In this document: positions 35,160 to 47,995 of the stretch, in pieces
How positions within the stretch are numbered: the stretch's first letter is position 1
Layout of the letters: each line of letters opens with the position of its first letter
Source: Stropharia rugosoannulata
Taxonomy: Eukaryota; Basidiomycota; Agaricomycetes; Agaricales; Strophariaceae
Reading direction: 5' to 3'
DNA length: 64,000 nucleotides
Assembly (NCBI GenBank): GCA_028532985.1
Contig: JANCIK010000010.1
Span: forward strand, 2,790,001 to 2,854,000
Position numbers and translations under genes: made by a program
Notes under the pieces: generated by a model
The model's input: the letters and a program-made list of their open reading frames with translations, nothing else
The model's database searches: none
What the model was told of the DNA's origin: nothing

Positions 35160-37432
35160 TTATCTATGTAAGGCATTCGCAATGTCTTGGAAGAATTGGA
35201 TACCATCTGCGCGGAAGCTATCTTGAATGATCTGTGTGGCATGCCCATTTAGCTGCATCAGTACCTGTAAAAGCTGTTAAATAGCTAGGAAGATACGAAA
35301 CTATATATAACCTACTTGGTTCTTTGGCGCGTACTGCTGCCAGTTCGGGCCTACATGACGGAGAAATGTCAATAAGTAAAATCTCGATAAGCTTCTGCTC
35401 TAATAAACGTACGGCTTGAGCCACGACCGTCATTCGGGGTTAAGGTGGTTACGAATGAGAGCCAGTAGTCCTGCATGGACAGTGACAACTTGCGCGCTGT
35501 CGGTGTCTGGTTCACCAACGTATTGAAGACGTAGTCGAGCTCAGATGAATGCGGGACTAAGAAAAAGGCGTCCGGATAGGTCAATAACATAATAACACAA
35601 GTAGAACACAGATTGGCTCACTCACTTCCCAAGGATCCTGGTGCTGGTGGGGCTGCGGGGAGCGACGATGCTTGCGCGACCGCATCGGGGTCATTGAAAA
35701 GATAACCAAACACTCGCACGCCAGAAGCGCTCACGTTCTGCGAGAACTCCCGCCGTGCTGATTGGAAGAGGAAGTCACTCTCTGCAAGTAATATCGGTCA
35801 TCGCCGACATCTTAGAAACGAAAAGGCACTCACGGATAGCTGCAAACCTCTTGTACTCCGCATTCAACCCAAATGTTTCGTTCCCGGTCCCGAACGGGGA
35901 GCCCAGCGCCGGGGAGTCGGCATACAGATCCAGCACTTTCTGGAACGTCTCCGCTTGGGAGAGGGGACTGACGAGTTCTGTCGGTGTCGTATCTGAGGTC
36001 AAGAAGTCGGTGATCTGGTCGGGGGCGGTCGTGTCCTGCGGGACAAAGAGCGTTCCCTCGTCGAGGTTGGAGCCAATGATAACAGGGAGGCGCGATTTGC
36101 GCGTCAGGAGCGACGGGCGGTCGGGGAGCAGCCCACCTGGGCCGTCTATGACGGGCTGGAAGGAGGTGCTGTTCCCGAATATACCGGCGGTGGTCAGCGC
36201 CTGGAGGAGGGAGGCAGAGTCTGCTTCGCGGATGCAAGTGAACGTGTCGTTGCTTCCTTGCGCGGAGGCACATGTTGGGACAGCATCTACGAAGCCCTGC
36301 CATGCTGCTTCGTTGCGCTCAGGCCCAAACGTTGGGAACACCACGGTTGATTCGATAATCTAAGATATATTATTCAAGCATCAGTCCTGATAAATGGACA
36401 ATGAAATGAACGTACTGCTGCACGCGCAAGGGTGCTTAGTTTGGTGCCAAACATATGGATGGTTATAGAATCTGCTCCAGCACTCTGGCCGATAACAGTT
36501 ACCTCAAAGTTGGATAAGATGCCAGCCCACTAACAAAATGTTATAACACAAGCTCACAGCATTTTTGTTCCCTCCAAATCTGCCTATGTTTGCCTGGACC
36601 CATTCAAGTGCAGCCAGTTGATCTTGCAGGCCAAGATTTGAGATTTTGCGTTGGCCAGCCTCGATACCTTGCGGGAAACCGAGGGGCCCCAGGCGGTAAT
36701 TTATGACGACAAAAATAGCAGGAGTTCCCTATGTAACAAAACAATGAGCGAGTTCCTCTTGACAAATTAAAGTGCTAACTTACTCTAGCCACACTCCGTT
36801 TAACGAGCTCGGTACCGTTATACAGTGAAGAAGAGCCCACTTAGGTTATTTCTGAATTAAGAGATATGGCAGACAAGACACTTGTTCACGCACTGACGAA
36901 ACCACCTAAAAATGAACTTGATCAAGACATCACCTTGTTTGAATGTATGAATGAACGTACCACCGTAGAGCCATACCATGACAGGCATGTTTGAGTCTAC
37001 GCTGGCCCCGGCTGGACGAAAGATACTCAAATTCAGACAATCTTCTGATACTTGATCTGCGGGTAGTGCCTGCAAGTTAAATTGTAAGTCGAACACACAG
37101 TGGTAAGATTAGAGTAAACTTTTTGATACATTTTGCAAGCACGAAGCACCAAACTTGGTTGCGTCTAATCTTGCAGCATTGATCGTTTTCTGTAAGACTG
37201 GAGATGCTAGACGAAGTTGTCCAACAGGTGGTTGCGCAAAGGGGATCCCTACGTCGAAAGAAAGAAAATGTCAATGACATGCGTCCCTTTACATCCAGCT
37301 GAAGTACACACCCCCAAAAAAATCGACGTCCGAGTTTTCAATTCCAACAATAACCGTACGCCCAATAGTGGCAGTCGGTGCACTCCATGCAGATGTCAGC
37401 AAAGCGAGAAAGAGTACAGATAGCAGAGCCAT
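35160..37432 (-). CDS. Type B carboxylesterase/lipase, secreted
   Basis: Alpha/beta hydrolase of the carboxylesterase type B family, acting on ester or lipid substrates. A signal peptide is present (MALLSVLFLALLTSAWSAP). Family landmarks: GIPFAQPPVGQLRL, SEDCLNLSIFRP (disulfide Cys), MVWLYGG oxyanion region, IFVVINYRLGPLGF, nucleophile elbow VIGQSAGADS, acid residue in IGSNLDEGTLF and histidine in VPHSSELDYVF. The elbow has Gln where most relatives have Glu (GESAG), a variation known in some lipases. The C-terminus runs GPNWQQYAPKNQ, then IIQDSFRADGIQFFQD, stopping at 35160. The gene is split by many short introns. I traced all landmark exons in order but did not sum the exon lengths, so internal boundaries are less certain than the ends. 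Confidence 0.88.
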
Positions 37433-38280
37433 AATCCTCCAACTGCACGGTTCGTGATTGCCTCGCTGTTATATGTTCTGCTTGCCATTAAACCCGAGAG
37501 ATTCGTTTGTTCGCTGTCATTCAGTAACGCTATAGCGTCCGGAATAGTGCTGCTAGCGATGAGCAAACGTGAAGAATAGGGAGTTCAAACGCGCATAGAA
37601 AGGTTCCGTAGGAGCTAAATTAGCCCCCTCGTGAACCTAATTCCCAAGTCAGGTAATGGAAGAAGGAAGATCGATAGTCATAGAGCTTGCGAAATGGACT
37701 GTTTCAGTCAGCGCAATGAAGAAACATCAGCAAAAAACCGAAGACATTATGGATGACAGGGCCATGTAGTATGTGCTGTCACAGACAGAAAAGGTAGAAA
37801 GATCTCGTAAGGAAGGCGACTTCAAATTGTATGCAGAGACTCTGTTAAGAATATTCCGTCCGCTGGTTCCCCGCAGTCCACCTCGCCACGAAGTACGTTT
37901 CAAATATAAACTCCTGTGTGAGAACTTCCACTGAAAGCCACGAAGCCGATCCGCCTCGAGAGTCGATACTTGCTGCACCGACGTGGCATTTCGCCGAATT
38001 GTTGACCCGTGACTAATAAATGACGGTAAGACTGACGATGAAGAATAGATACGCGGTAGCAGAAGAATTCGAGAAGAAATGCAGAAAGGTCATGATGGTT
38101 TTAAACGCCAAGTTGTGCAAATCACCCTACCGCTGCCGTTGCTTGGATAGAATAATCGGTCATTGCCGAAAAGGGGACAGTCGGGCCGTAAACTATGCCG
38201 AGCATTTGTTTGAGCCGGGATGCATAGTAGCTCCACATTGCAGATTACGATTACATTGTTAGAGGTGAGTAGTACTGATA
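37433..38280. other. Intergenic
   Basis: Promoter of the carboxylesterase on the left and 3' side of the first P450 on the right. Short open frames at 37727-37978 (-) and 38020-38262 (+) have no recognisable content. Confidence 0.5.
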
Positions 38281-40572
38281 TTAACTCCTTGGAGCAGGAA
38301 GAATCACGTTAAGGTCTTTCTCACACTCTTCCCACTCATGGAGTGCAACGGTTGCATGTTGACCTGTGCGAGGCTTAAAGACGGCTGGAAATGGGCGAGC
38401 GGCATTGGAGAACTTTGAGAACATCGTCTGAGTTGAAACGACATCGCATTACTTGATATTGCGGACCACTCACATCACCATGAAATGCAGCATCGCTAGC
38501 GTCATATACAAAAGGCCTGTTATCAGCGCTCATGGGGTCGGGCGCTGGACGAATATCAAACGTCCAGAGTAGCCGGGCAGCTGCGATGAAAAGCGACCGT
38601 TCGGCGAATGGAATTCCGGGACAAGCTGTAATGAAGTAAGAATTCTGTATCTTGTGAAACAAAAATAATGCTGACCCCTACGTCCAAATCCAAAAGCACT
38701 TGTCTCATAATCTTTGCGCAGACCGTTCAGTGCATCATTCAAGAAGCGCGTAGGGTCAAAGCGATCCGGGTCTTCATACCTCTTGGAATCATGATCAATA
38801 GCCCTGAGGCGAAAGAAGTATTTGAGCCGCATGGAGTGAATTCTTTCATGCAGAAAAGAACTTACCATGCAACTGCGAACACGGTTGTCCCGGCTGGAAT
38901 AAAGTATTCCTCTCCGTTGTAATTGACTGTAGCGTCAGCCGTGGATTCATGCGGAACACCAAACCGCGCCGCGGGTCTCCAACGAAGTGTTTCTACATAA
39001 ATCAGGTTATATCCAGCTTTAATAAAGGCACAACTATGACCTGCATCCTACCTCGTACTACGGCCTCTATGTATGGAAGGTGTGGCCGGTCAGCAAATGT
39101 AGGAAGGCGGTCAGGACCAACGACTTTGTCCAGTTCTATTTGAGCATCTTTCACCCAGCTTGGGTAAAGTATGCTAGCTAGAATCAGTGTCTGAAGTGCT
39201 AGAGCAGTCTATACAAAGCTCGTCAGTGAAGTTTACTAAAAAATACTCATCCCGTGCATACCGTTTCAATGGCGGCCTGGATATTAAAATGAAAACATAA
39301 GATAAGTGAGTCTGTTCAATGGCAATACTAGCTAGTAGGTATTTACTGACCCCTGTAAACTGGTTCATCAAACGGCTCTGGTCACCTCCTGATTTATCTT
39401 GCTTTGCAAATACAGCCGCCCAACTAATTATAAAAGCCGTGTTCTCAGTAGCCGCTTCTCTAAAAAATAGAAGATACCTACGTATTCATTCCAGCAGCGC
39501 GTCCGGACAATGCTTCACGAATAAGACCGTCATAGAATTCATCTTCGCGTCTCCTGTATTCCCTTGCTCGAGCGCGCCATGGCATAGGTCCAGGGATCCA
39601 ATCCAAGAACGGGAATATGTTGATAATACTCGCAGACGATGTGCATAGTTTGACGAACTCAGAGACCGACTACAGTTCTCCGGTGAATATGACAGCCCAA
39701 TAATCTTATAACTATTAAGTACTCTACTCACAAACATAGCCTCCTTCAGCTCTGGAGCATCGATAGAGGGACAATGAGCGCCGAAGGAAGCGGTGAGAGC
39801 TGTGCTAGCGGAGAATCTGTTTTTTCATCAGCTGGTCTGTAAAACAAGGTGACTCTGCAGGGCGCACCGTTCCATGTGCTCAAACCATTGATCTCCCTGA
39901 TCATCGAGCAGATGCTGAACAGTTAACAGAGCTTCGAACTGCTGCAGCGCCTCCGTATTGCCTGCGCGGACACCTGCCATAATGCCGGCTGTGAGTCGTC
40001 GGCCAATATGGAAGGACGGCGTCTGGCCGTGTATGCCCCAGTACATTTTTCCTGGATCAACATAGTTGTGCTATAATTCATAAAGTAAGTTAGGGATTAG
40101 TTCAAAAAGTTAACAGGCTTGCGAAGGGCACTCACCACATATGGGACCGTCGGACGAGAGGAGAAAATAGCGGCTTGCTTTTCAAGGATATCCTTTGCCG
40201 CCTTCATGTCCCCAATCAGTAAGACTGGCTATTATTGCAGAACACTATCAGGAAAGGGTGGTGATATCCGAGATAGACCGTCCTTACCGTTCCAGCCAAG
40301 TTGAGAGAGACAAGTCCTCCATATTCTCTCAACAAAGACCTGAAATAAGTTGCTAAATGCTAGACAGAGAAGATTTAAAATCGTTATTATATCAGCGTGG
40401 ACCAACGCTCTCTTACCTGGCCTGGGATTTGATGAATGTTTCCGAGAATAGGCAGCCCGCGCGGTCCAGGCGCTTGCTTGCGCCGTGGCGATACCAAAAG
40501 TCCACTATGGTGCGCATAGACGAAAGCGGAACAAAGAGCTGCAAAGAGACTATAAAGAACGCTGTTATCCAT
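38281..40572 (-). CDS. Cytochrome P450 (copy A)
   Basis: A membrane-anchored heme monooxygenase; substrate unknown. N-terminal anchor MDNSVLYSLFAALCSAFVYA, then the proline hinge APGPRGLPILGN. The I-helix segment is AAIETALALQTLI. The K-helix region has TLRWRPAARFGVPHESTAD, the PERF-like segment is DRFDPTRFLND, and the heme loop FGFGRR joins CPGIPFAERS across an intron, providing the heme-ligating Cys. It ends WEECEKDLNVILPAPRS. All typical segments are present in order over about ten short-intron exons, so it looks functional. It is the most distant copy in position, separated from the others by the membrane protein and eEF1B gamma genes, and in sequence it is closest to copy F. Confidence 0.88.
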
Positions 40573-41654
40573 TGGAGACAGTAACAGAACCTTAGAATAT
40601 CAACAAAACTGCTGTCTCTTTATCTCATGTTGTTCGCGCGTATTGCGAGGAGCTTATGCAATTGCTCAATGCTTGTTACAGGATAACCTGCATTTGTACT
40701 AGATTTGTATGTTCTCAAGGCCGGTCAAGTGTGGAGCAGACAATAGTTAGACTTTGCAGTGTACTATGCCAAACGCGAACGAGGTCTCCTATTTCATCGG
40801 GTCGGGAGTTGGGTTGGCCCATAAAGGATGTTGTTAAAAATACTTACTTGACTCTCCATTGACTCTGTAGGATGGTGGCGGTAATTCACTCCTGCTCGAA
40901 CGGACTGGCGCGCTCCACAGCGCCTATTCAAACCGGGTCCCGGACGGCAAAAAAATGCGAGATGTGAATATGTATGCACGAGCCCGTAGTTTGCCGTAGT
41001 TCATAGTGACTGAAGAGGTTTGAAGTTCACCTAGAAAACCCCAAAATACCCCGACAAATTGTAGTAGATATGTACATATTTGGTAACATCTGCCGCCAAG
41101 TGCCAAGCGTCCTTCTGAGCGTCTCTGAGTCGTTAGCGAGTCGACAACTCGATATTGGCAACCATCGACATTGACCCGTGAAAAGCGTAGAAGAGCAAAT
41201 GAACTATGGTTGGAATCCTAGATGAGGCAGGTATATGCCTATCTAATGGACTTTGCATTTACTTATCTACCTACATAGTATAAAATCTGGTTGGCAGCGA
41301 TGTGACTGAACAAAATGATTTTCAGGGGCTGGGCATGGCTTAGCATTACTTACCTTGACGACTCATTGGGCCTCCACATTGAACTACTAGCTGGCATCAA
41401 ATATGTGAATTCCAGAGCCAGTAAATGCTACACATGCACATGCCCACAAGATCCGCAAGGCATGTCAACTTGGTACTCATTCTGCACCTGATATAATTCA
41501 TATTAGGCGGAAAATGACGATCACAAGTCCTTGTATCGCTCACCCTCCTTTCTCTTACAGTGTGTAGGCACTTACCTTCCTGTCACTTACACCAGTCCCG
41601 CGGGCGGTCCCGTCGTTTATTGTACCATTATTGCAAGCCCCGGGAAGTTAGCAC
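40573..41654. other. Intergenic
   Basis: Divergent promoter region of P450 copy A and the membrane protein gene. No coding region is seen. Confidence 0.5.
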
Positions 41655-43018
41655 ATGGCGACTGTTGAAATCGACGACGCCAATTCAGCAGTTGTCTACT
41701 CAAAGCCGGCGTCCGGCCACCATTGGACGACGCAGGGATCGGGCACTTCGTTTAACAACACATTAGCTTTGACAAGGACTAGAAATGCATGGGCAGAGCT
41801 GACTTTCGAGGGTATGATTGTTTTTACTCCTGGTCTTTCCCTTTTTACATCTTGGTTTCCTCCTCCTTCAGGCAGCCAGGTCACTGTGTTTGGTCTTGTC
41901 TCCGAGGCCGGGAACGTCGATGCAGTAAGCAGCTACAGCATCGATGGCGGACGACCTGTCGAAGTGACGATGCCCCGTACAACAACTGTGCTGAGTCGCG
42001 TCGTGTTCTTCCGCTCCGGCACACTACAGAACGGGAACCACACAATCCGCGTTACCAACCTCGTCGAAGGCGACTTTCTCTGGCTTGACTCGTTCGCGAT
42101 AACGCCAAACCCAACTCCGACAATCATTTCGCAGAGTGCGAGCGTCATCGTGACTGATCCGCCGACATATGCGTACACACCCACGGGCGAATTCACCACT
42201 GTAAAATCGTCCTTCATAGAGAGTGTTGTCGTACAGTCGGCGACCACGAGGACACTTTTTGCGATGCAGTATGAGACGGTAACCACTGTGGTGTTGAGGC
42301 CTACGCCTGTTATGACAGAGACGACAGACACCGACCCAACGCCTAGCGTACAGGCAAGCTTGAACGCGCAATTCCAAACAGGGAGTAAAGCAGATGTGCC
42401 TGTGGGTGCGCTGGTAGGAGGCATTATCGGGGGGCTGTTCGTACTAGTGTTCTCCGTTTTCGTGTTCTTGTGGTGGCGACGCGGTCGGCGCCAATCAACT
42501 CAAGAGGCAAGCGACAACTGTAAGCATACTCCAGGTTGCGCCCTGCAGCACGGATTGCTAATATCTGAACACCAAATTTAGCAGGCAAAGTGGAAGCGCT
42601 CGATGAGCCCCTCATCACCCCTTTTACCGCCGTACCGACTTTCCCTGTTACTACACCGGGACAGTCAACGGCGGTCTCCTTCAGCGAGAGCGCACTATCG
42701 TCGTCTAACCTCCCGATATCGCTCACTATGCCGCCGGCGGATGCACAGGGTAAGCGCCAGTTCGCGCTCACCTACCTAGATGCAGGTTCATCGATATCAA
42801 CGTCCGCTGTTGCTTCACCCACCGCACTCACGCTTGTTGACAGAAGACAAAGCCAGAGCGCTGGCGTGTCACTGGTAGGAACGAGTTCGGAGGCTTGGTC
42901 GGATTTATATGTCGAGTCTCGGCAAGCTGTTGAGGACATTCCTCCTGCGTATCCTGGAGGGCCTGCTGAGCGGGATACTGTAGCACTATCTACGGCTCAG
43001 GAAAGTCGCAAAATTTGA
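41655..43018 (+). CDS. Single-pass membrane protein with extracellular beta domain
   Basis: Function unknown; this layout is common in Agaricomycetes. The first 150 residues look like a galactose-binding-type beta sandwich (SQVTVFGLVSEAGNVDAVSS, YSIDGGRPVEV, NHTIRVTNL, GDFLWLDSFAI). A Thr/Ser/Pro-rich stalk follows. One transmembrane helix, VPVGALVGGIIGGLFVLVF, is next, followed by a basic stop-transfer WWRRGRRQ and a cytoplasmic tail rich in Ser/Pro ending ESRKI. Two introns are visible (one after AELTFEG, one after TQEASDN). No classical signal peptide is visible at the ATG used (MATVEIDDANSAVV), so an upstream exon encoding one may be missing from this model, or the helix itself serves as a signal anchor. 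It could be a wall sensor, but that is inference. Confidence 0.75.
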
Positions 43019-43192
43019 TAGTTTGTTGCTTTGTGCAGAATTGAGTAAGTTCGGTTGAACATCGTTTTGTAGGTCCCACGGGTGATATTTTTTGAGAATT
43101 TTCAGAGAGCCTTAGAAAGTTGTTAGAAAGCTGAAGTCAGTGCAATTCTCGAAACTTCCACATTTCAGGGGGTGGCTGTGCAACTGAGATAG

Positions 43193-43198
43193 CACGTG
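43193..43198 (+). promoter_or_regulatory. CACGTG box upstream of eEF1B gamma
   Basis: GCACGTGATCC, with its CACGTG core 86 bases before the ATG. The eEF1B beta gene has GCACGTGGATC at a similar distance from its own ATG (core 2268-2273, minus orientation), so the two partner genes may share a bHLH-type control. Confidence 0.4.
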
Positions 43199-43283
43199 AT
43201 CCATATCAAAGATTCGGACTGACACAATTTTTTTGAAAGTTATCTCTTCATCTCCAACCATCCTCCACTACATCCCTCACAAA

Positions 43284-44932
43284 ATGGCACCCGTTGGAAC
43301 TCTCTGGACTACTGACTACCAGGCCAAGGGCAAGGCGGTACGTTGTAATTTTCATTCTTCGGGAGGATCGTACTAAGACGCGATAATCTATAGATCAAGG
43401 CCGTCGCTGCTTTCGGCGGTCTCGAGATTGCCCTCCCTGCCGCCTACGAACACATGGTGGACAACAAGAAGCCCGAATTTTTGTCCAAATTCCCCCACGG
43501 AAAGATCCCCGCTTGGGAGGGTGCCAACGGCTTCAAGCTCTTCGAGGCCGCACCGATTGCTCGTCACGGTGCGTATTCTTATCAGCAATCTAATCGATCG
43601 TCGTGTGTTGCAAGTTTGCAGTAACGGGACATCCGTGAATTGTGCACCTGATATCACGCGAAGATCCATCAGTAATTAGATATATGAGAAGATTAAACAT
43701 TGCTGATTAACTTGTCTAACCTTTAGTTGCTTCTCTTGCGCCCAACTCCGGCCTCCTTGGTGCTTCGGAGGAGGATGCCGCCCTCATTGACCAGTGGATC
43801 CACCTCGCTGAAAGCGAAGCCGACTCTTACATCGACCTCATCCGCGGTCTGTGCAAGGGTTTTCTCCCTTATAACAAGCCCGTCAGTGAATTTCTATTCG
43901 GTCGGTCTGAATAATCATTTATACTCTCCATAGACCCACACCACCCTCGTTGAGCGCCAAACTCGCACCCTTAACACCCTGAACGCTCACCTTGCCACCC
44001 GCACCTTCTTTGTCGGCGAGCGCATCACCCTTGCCGATATCTTCATTGCCTCCATGATCCAGAAGGCTGTCAGTGTGACTATCGACGCTGAGCTGCGCGC
44101 TAAGCTCCCCCACCTCATCCGCCACCTCGAGACCATCGTCAACCAGCCCAAGCTTGCTGCCATTTTCGGCCCTACTGAATACACTGAGAAGGCTATTCAA
44201 TTCACTCCCCCTCCCAAAGAAAAGAAGCCTGCCGCTGCTCCCGCCCCTGCTGCCCCCAAAGCTGAGAAGAAGCCCAAGCCCAAGGCCGACGATGAGGAGG
44301 AGGAGGAGGCGGATGTCCCCGCCGAGCCCAAGGTCAAGAACCCCCTCGACGACCTTCCTAAGTCCACCTTCAACCTCGAGGACTGGAAGCGTGCTTACTC
44401 CAACAAGGAGACCCGTGGTGCCGGTGGAGCCCTTGAGTGGTTCTACGAGAAGTAAGTGGTATCAATAATTTTGGGTGTCGTGGCAAATTCTAATTGTCTG
44501 ACAGCTTTGACGCTGAGGGCTTCTCCACATGGAGAATCGACTTCAAGTACAACGAGGAGCTCACCCAGACTTTCATGTCTTCTAACCAGATCACTGGTTT
44601 CTTCAACCGTTTGGAGGCCTCCCGCAAGTACCTGTTCGGCTCCGTCGGTGTGCTCGGCACGACTGGTAACTCCGTTATTTCGGGTGCCCTCATTCTCCGT
44701 GGCCAAGATGCCATCCCCGTTGTCAATGTCGCCCCCGATTGGGAGTCGTACTCGTACACCAAGCTCGATGTGAAGAACAACGCCGACGACAAGGCGTTCT
44801 TCGAGGCTGCCCTTGCCTGGGACCTGGAGATCGACGGAAAGAAGTGGACTGATGGTAAAAACGTGAGTTGAAATACATCTCCCTGGCCGAATGTACATTC
44901 ACTGACTAGCATCTTATCTTTAGTTCAAGTAA
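43284..44932 (+). CDS. TEF4: Translation elongation factor eEF1B gamma (GST-domain subunit)
   Basis: Scaffold subunit of the eEF1B exchange complex. The N-terminal half is a glutathione S-transferase fold (PEFLSKFPHGKIPAWEGANG, FEAAPIARHVA, RTFFVGERITLADIFIASM). A Lys/Ala/Pro/Glu-rich linker follows. The conserved C-terminal EF1G domain starts NPLDDLPKSTFNLEDWKRAY and includes WFYENFDAEGFSTWRIDFKY and ALILRGQDAIPVVNVAPDWE. Six exons (54, 175, 155, 518, 358 and 9 nt) sum to 1269 nt and 422 residues. The last coding exon is 9 nt, encoding Phe-Lys-stop. Intron 2 (43569-43726) is 158 nt, the longest seen in this gene, and can form a 9-bp stem. Codon choice is strongly C-ending, as expected for a highly expressed gene. 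Confidence 0.96.
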
Positions 44933-45204
44933 AGTGGTTGACGAGATCTAGACGTGTTGTTTTTCTTTTCATTGTTGTATCACATTGTCTTTTTTTCTCA
45001 TTTGATGAATGAAAATAAACACGAAGGGAACGTCGTGAGGTTACTGTAAGACGATATATTTTCCTAAACAACATCTTCGCCCAGAAACAAGCTGTCGAAT
45101 TATTTCAGTTTTAAAAATTTCGGATAAGTTGGTCAATAACACCCGTATAAAATTCGTATAGTATACACTGATTTATCCGAGCAGCATAAGGATCCACCAT
45201 CCTA

Positions 45205-47572
45205 TTACTCGAACGACGCTACTGAGGCAGGTAAAATGGCGTTAAGATCCTTTTCACACCATTCCCACTCCTGCCGTGCAACTTCCTTGTGTTTAGAAGA
45301 TCGCGGAGAAAAAACTACAGGAAAGTCGTGAGGCGCATTGGTGGCCTACATTGCGTTGGTGCATTTTGCGTATGATCAGTTCGAACGCTACAGATACGAC
45401 CTCTTCATATCGTTACTCACATCACCTTTAAACGCTTCGTCTCCCACGGTATACTGGAAGGTGACCTCGCCGGATTCGGGGTCCTTCGCTTTCTCGATGT
45501 TGAAGGTCCAGAGAAGCATGGCGATGGCTATCCAGATAGACCGTTCTGCGAAAGGGACTCCGGGACACACTGTTGAATGACAATAAACATCAGCAGCATG
45601 CAGCGCTGCCATTGATCAACCAAATATTCTACTCACTGCGCCTCCCGAACCCGAATGCACTGGTCTCGTAGTCGGTGCGAAGAGTGCCTGCGTCGTCCAA
45701 GAACCGTTCTGGGTTGAATTGTTCCGGGTCGTGGTATTGAGCCGGATTGTGCTCAATAGCCCTTATTAAAAAAAGGAAGATTGAGATTCCAACAATATTG
45801 GTGGCATACACAGCGAGTCACCATGGTAGTGCAAAGACGATAGTCCCTGACGGTATGAAGTACTCGACGCCATTGTGCTTTACGATTTCGTCATCCGTGG
45901 ACAGGTGTGGGATACCACCTCGCACTGCGGGACGCCAGCGAACTACCTCTGTCGACACAGTAATAGAGGAACATCAGTCGAAAATAAGAATAAGAATCCC
46001 TCCATAGCTGGACGAAACTCACCGCGGAGAAGGGCCTCTACATATGGCATATTGGGACGATCGGCGAACGTAGGCAGGCGGTTCGGTCCTACAACAGCGT
46101 CTATCTGCTTTTGCGCTTTCACCACCTTCTGAGGATGCATGATAAAGGCCAAGACGGCTAATTTCAAAGTAGTTACGGTCTTCAATGACGAAAATCTCGG
46201 TTTTAGACTTTTCATTCAAGTCAAGTGAAGCTGATATGCAGGACTCACCGTTTCATAAGCTGCCTGAAATGTATTAAACGCCATCGATCCATCGTTAATC
46301 CATTGTGGTAGTGTAGGTGTTTAATTGGGTCTACTAACCGCGATGAACTGGATCGACAAGCGGCTTTGATCGCCTTCAGGCTTGTTTTCATCTGCAAAAT
46401 AGCCTGCCCACCTATGCATTGATTTGGGCGGACTAGGTGAATAATTTCAATGGACGAAGACCATGTCGCCTACGTGTTCATTTGGGCGGCTTTGCCAGAC
46501 ACAGCTTCGTGAATCAAGGACGAGAAAAACTGGTCGTGGCGTCTACGGAAAGCCTCTGCTCGGGTCCTCCACGGCATGGGCCCAGGAATCCAATTAAGAA
46601 AGGGAAAGATGTTGGTAATACTCCCAGTAAGAGCAGTGGTCAGCTCATTTACTGCCTTCTCTTGTCCGTTAATTGACAGTTGACATGCAGGATGCAACTA
46701 GTACAAAGGGGACTCACAAACTGGGCTTCAGTAAGCGCCGGCTCATCTCCGTTCGGACAATGTGCGCCAAACGCTGCTGTCAGTGTGGTACTGATCGCCA
46801 ACCTATAACAACACTGCTCTTCAAATTCCATCGCTATAGATAAGTAGTTGGCTACGCTCACCTTTCCATATGTTTGTACCAGTCCTTTTCGCCATTTAGG
46901 AGGTGCTGTACAGTTAGCAGTGTCTCGAAATGGTGCAGCGGTTCCGTCACTCCGGTGCGCACAGACGACATAACACCAGCCGTGAGCCGCCTTGCGATGG
47001 CATAACGCTCTCCAGCTGGACTAGTACCCCAGTAGATGTCATCGGGATCGAGGTTATCACGCTACCTTGACTCTTGTAGCATTGCATTCATAACCTTTTT
47101 TCAAGTGCCACATACCATGTAGGGTATTACAGGCCTTGAGGAGAACTTTACTGCCCGACGTTCTAATATCTCCTTTGCCAGATTGATATCCCCTATAAGA
47201 AGTATTGGCTATGCGAGAAGCATGTTAGTATTAGGTTAAACGTTAAAGCCGTCGTCTACACGAAGAACAAAATCGTTAGCATACGCACAATTCTAACTAT
47301 ATTCAGATAAACAAGATCGCCGTATTTCTCAGTCAGTGTTCGAAAGTAGGATGAGAGATGCTACTTTTATCAACACGAGTGAGTGGAAGATATATGACAC
47401 AGGAGTAGCATACCTGGTGGGGTATCTGCAAAAGATTGCCCAAGATAGGAAGGCCCCTTGGTCCAGGAGGTAGACGTTGTCGAGTCCTGCGTGCGAGCAC
47501 CGCATAGCTGAATGCAAGAGCAAGAAGACCAACAGTGACAATCATGGGCTGGAGCGCAATGTCCTTCAGCAT
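45205..47572 (-). CDS. Cytochrome P450 (copy B)
   Basis: Same family as copies C-E. N-terminal anchor MLKDIALQPMIVTVGLLALA, then PPGPRGLPILGNLLQIP. Downstream segments: ILLIGDINLAKEILERRAV, FLNWIPGPMPWRTRAEAF, TLKLAVLAFIMHPQK, PTFADRPNMPYVEALLRG, AIEHNPAQYHDPEQFNPERF, FGFGRR and CPGVPFAERSIWIAIAM. It ends NAILPASVASFE. All parts of a P450 fold are in place, so it should be functional. Its coding exons are very similar to those of copy C, including the exon encoding AERSIWIAIAMLLWTFNIEKA, which points to recent tandem duplication. The substrate is unknown. Confidence 0.88.
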
Positions 47573-47995
47573 GGTGGGTCGTTGAACTTTGAGAAACAGA
47601 GCTTCACTCGTGTTGGTAAGTAGTGTTAAAGGAGATGTTGCTAAGCGATGCCACCATTTCCGCGCCTTTCAAGTGTGAGAGTGCGAGACGGAAACTAGTA
47701 CACGACCCTGGGTGACACTAGTCAGTTGACAAAATAAAGAAGCCAACAAGAAACATCATGTACATATATAATATGCAAAGCCGAGTGTCTGGCGAGTTGG
47801 GAGCCGGAGTCAGCCCTTCAGCATTCGGCCGTTGCCGCCATTAGATCTTTAGAGTCGTTCAACATAGCGGTCATGTCTAGCATTATTCAATAATGAACAC
47901 GGGGAATACCTGAGCCTGAGCTCAAGATTTCTTTGAAACTGGGCATTATATATATCGAGTAAGTACTAATTGTCCAAAGTTACATCCATTGATAA
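47573..47995. other. Intergenic between P450 copies B and C
   Basis: Promoter of copy B and 3' side of copy C. No coding content is recognised. Confidence 0.5.
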
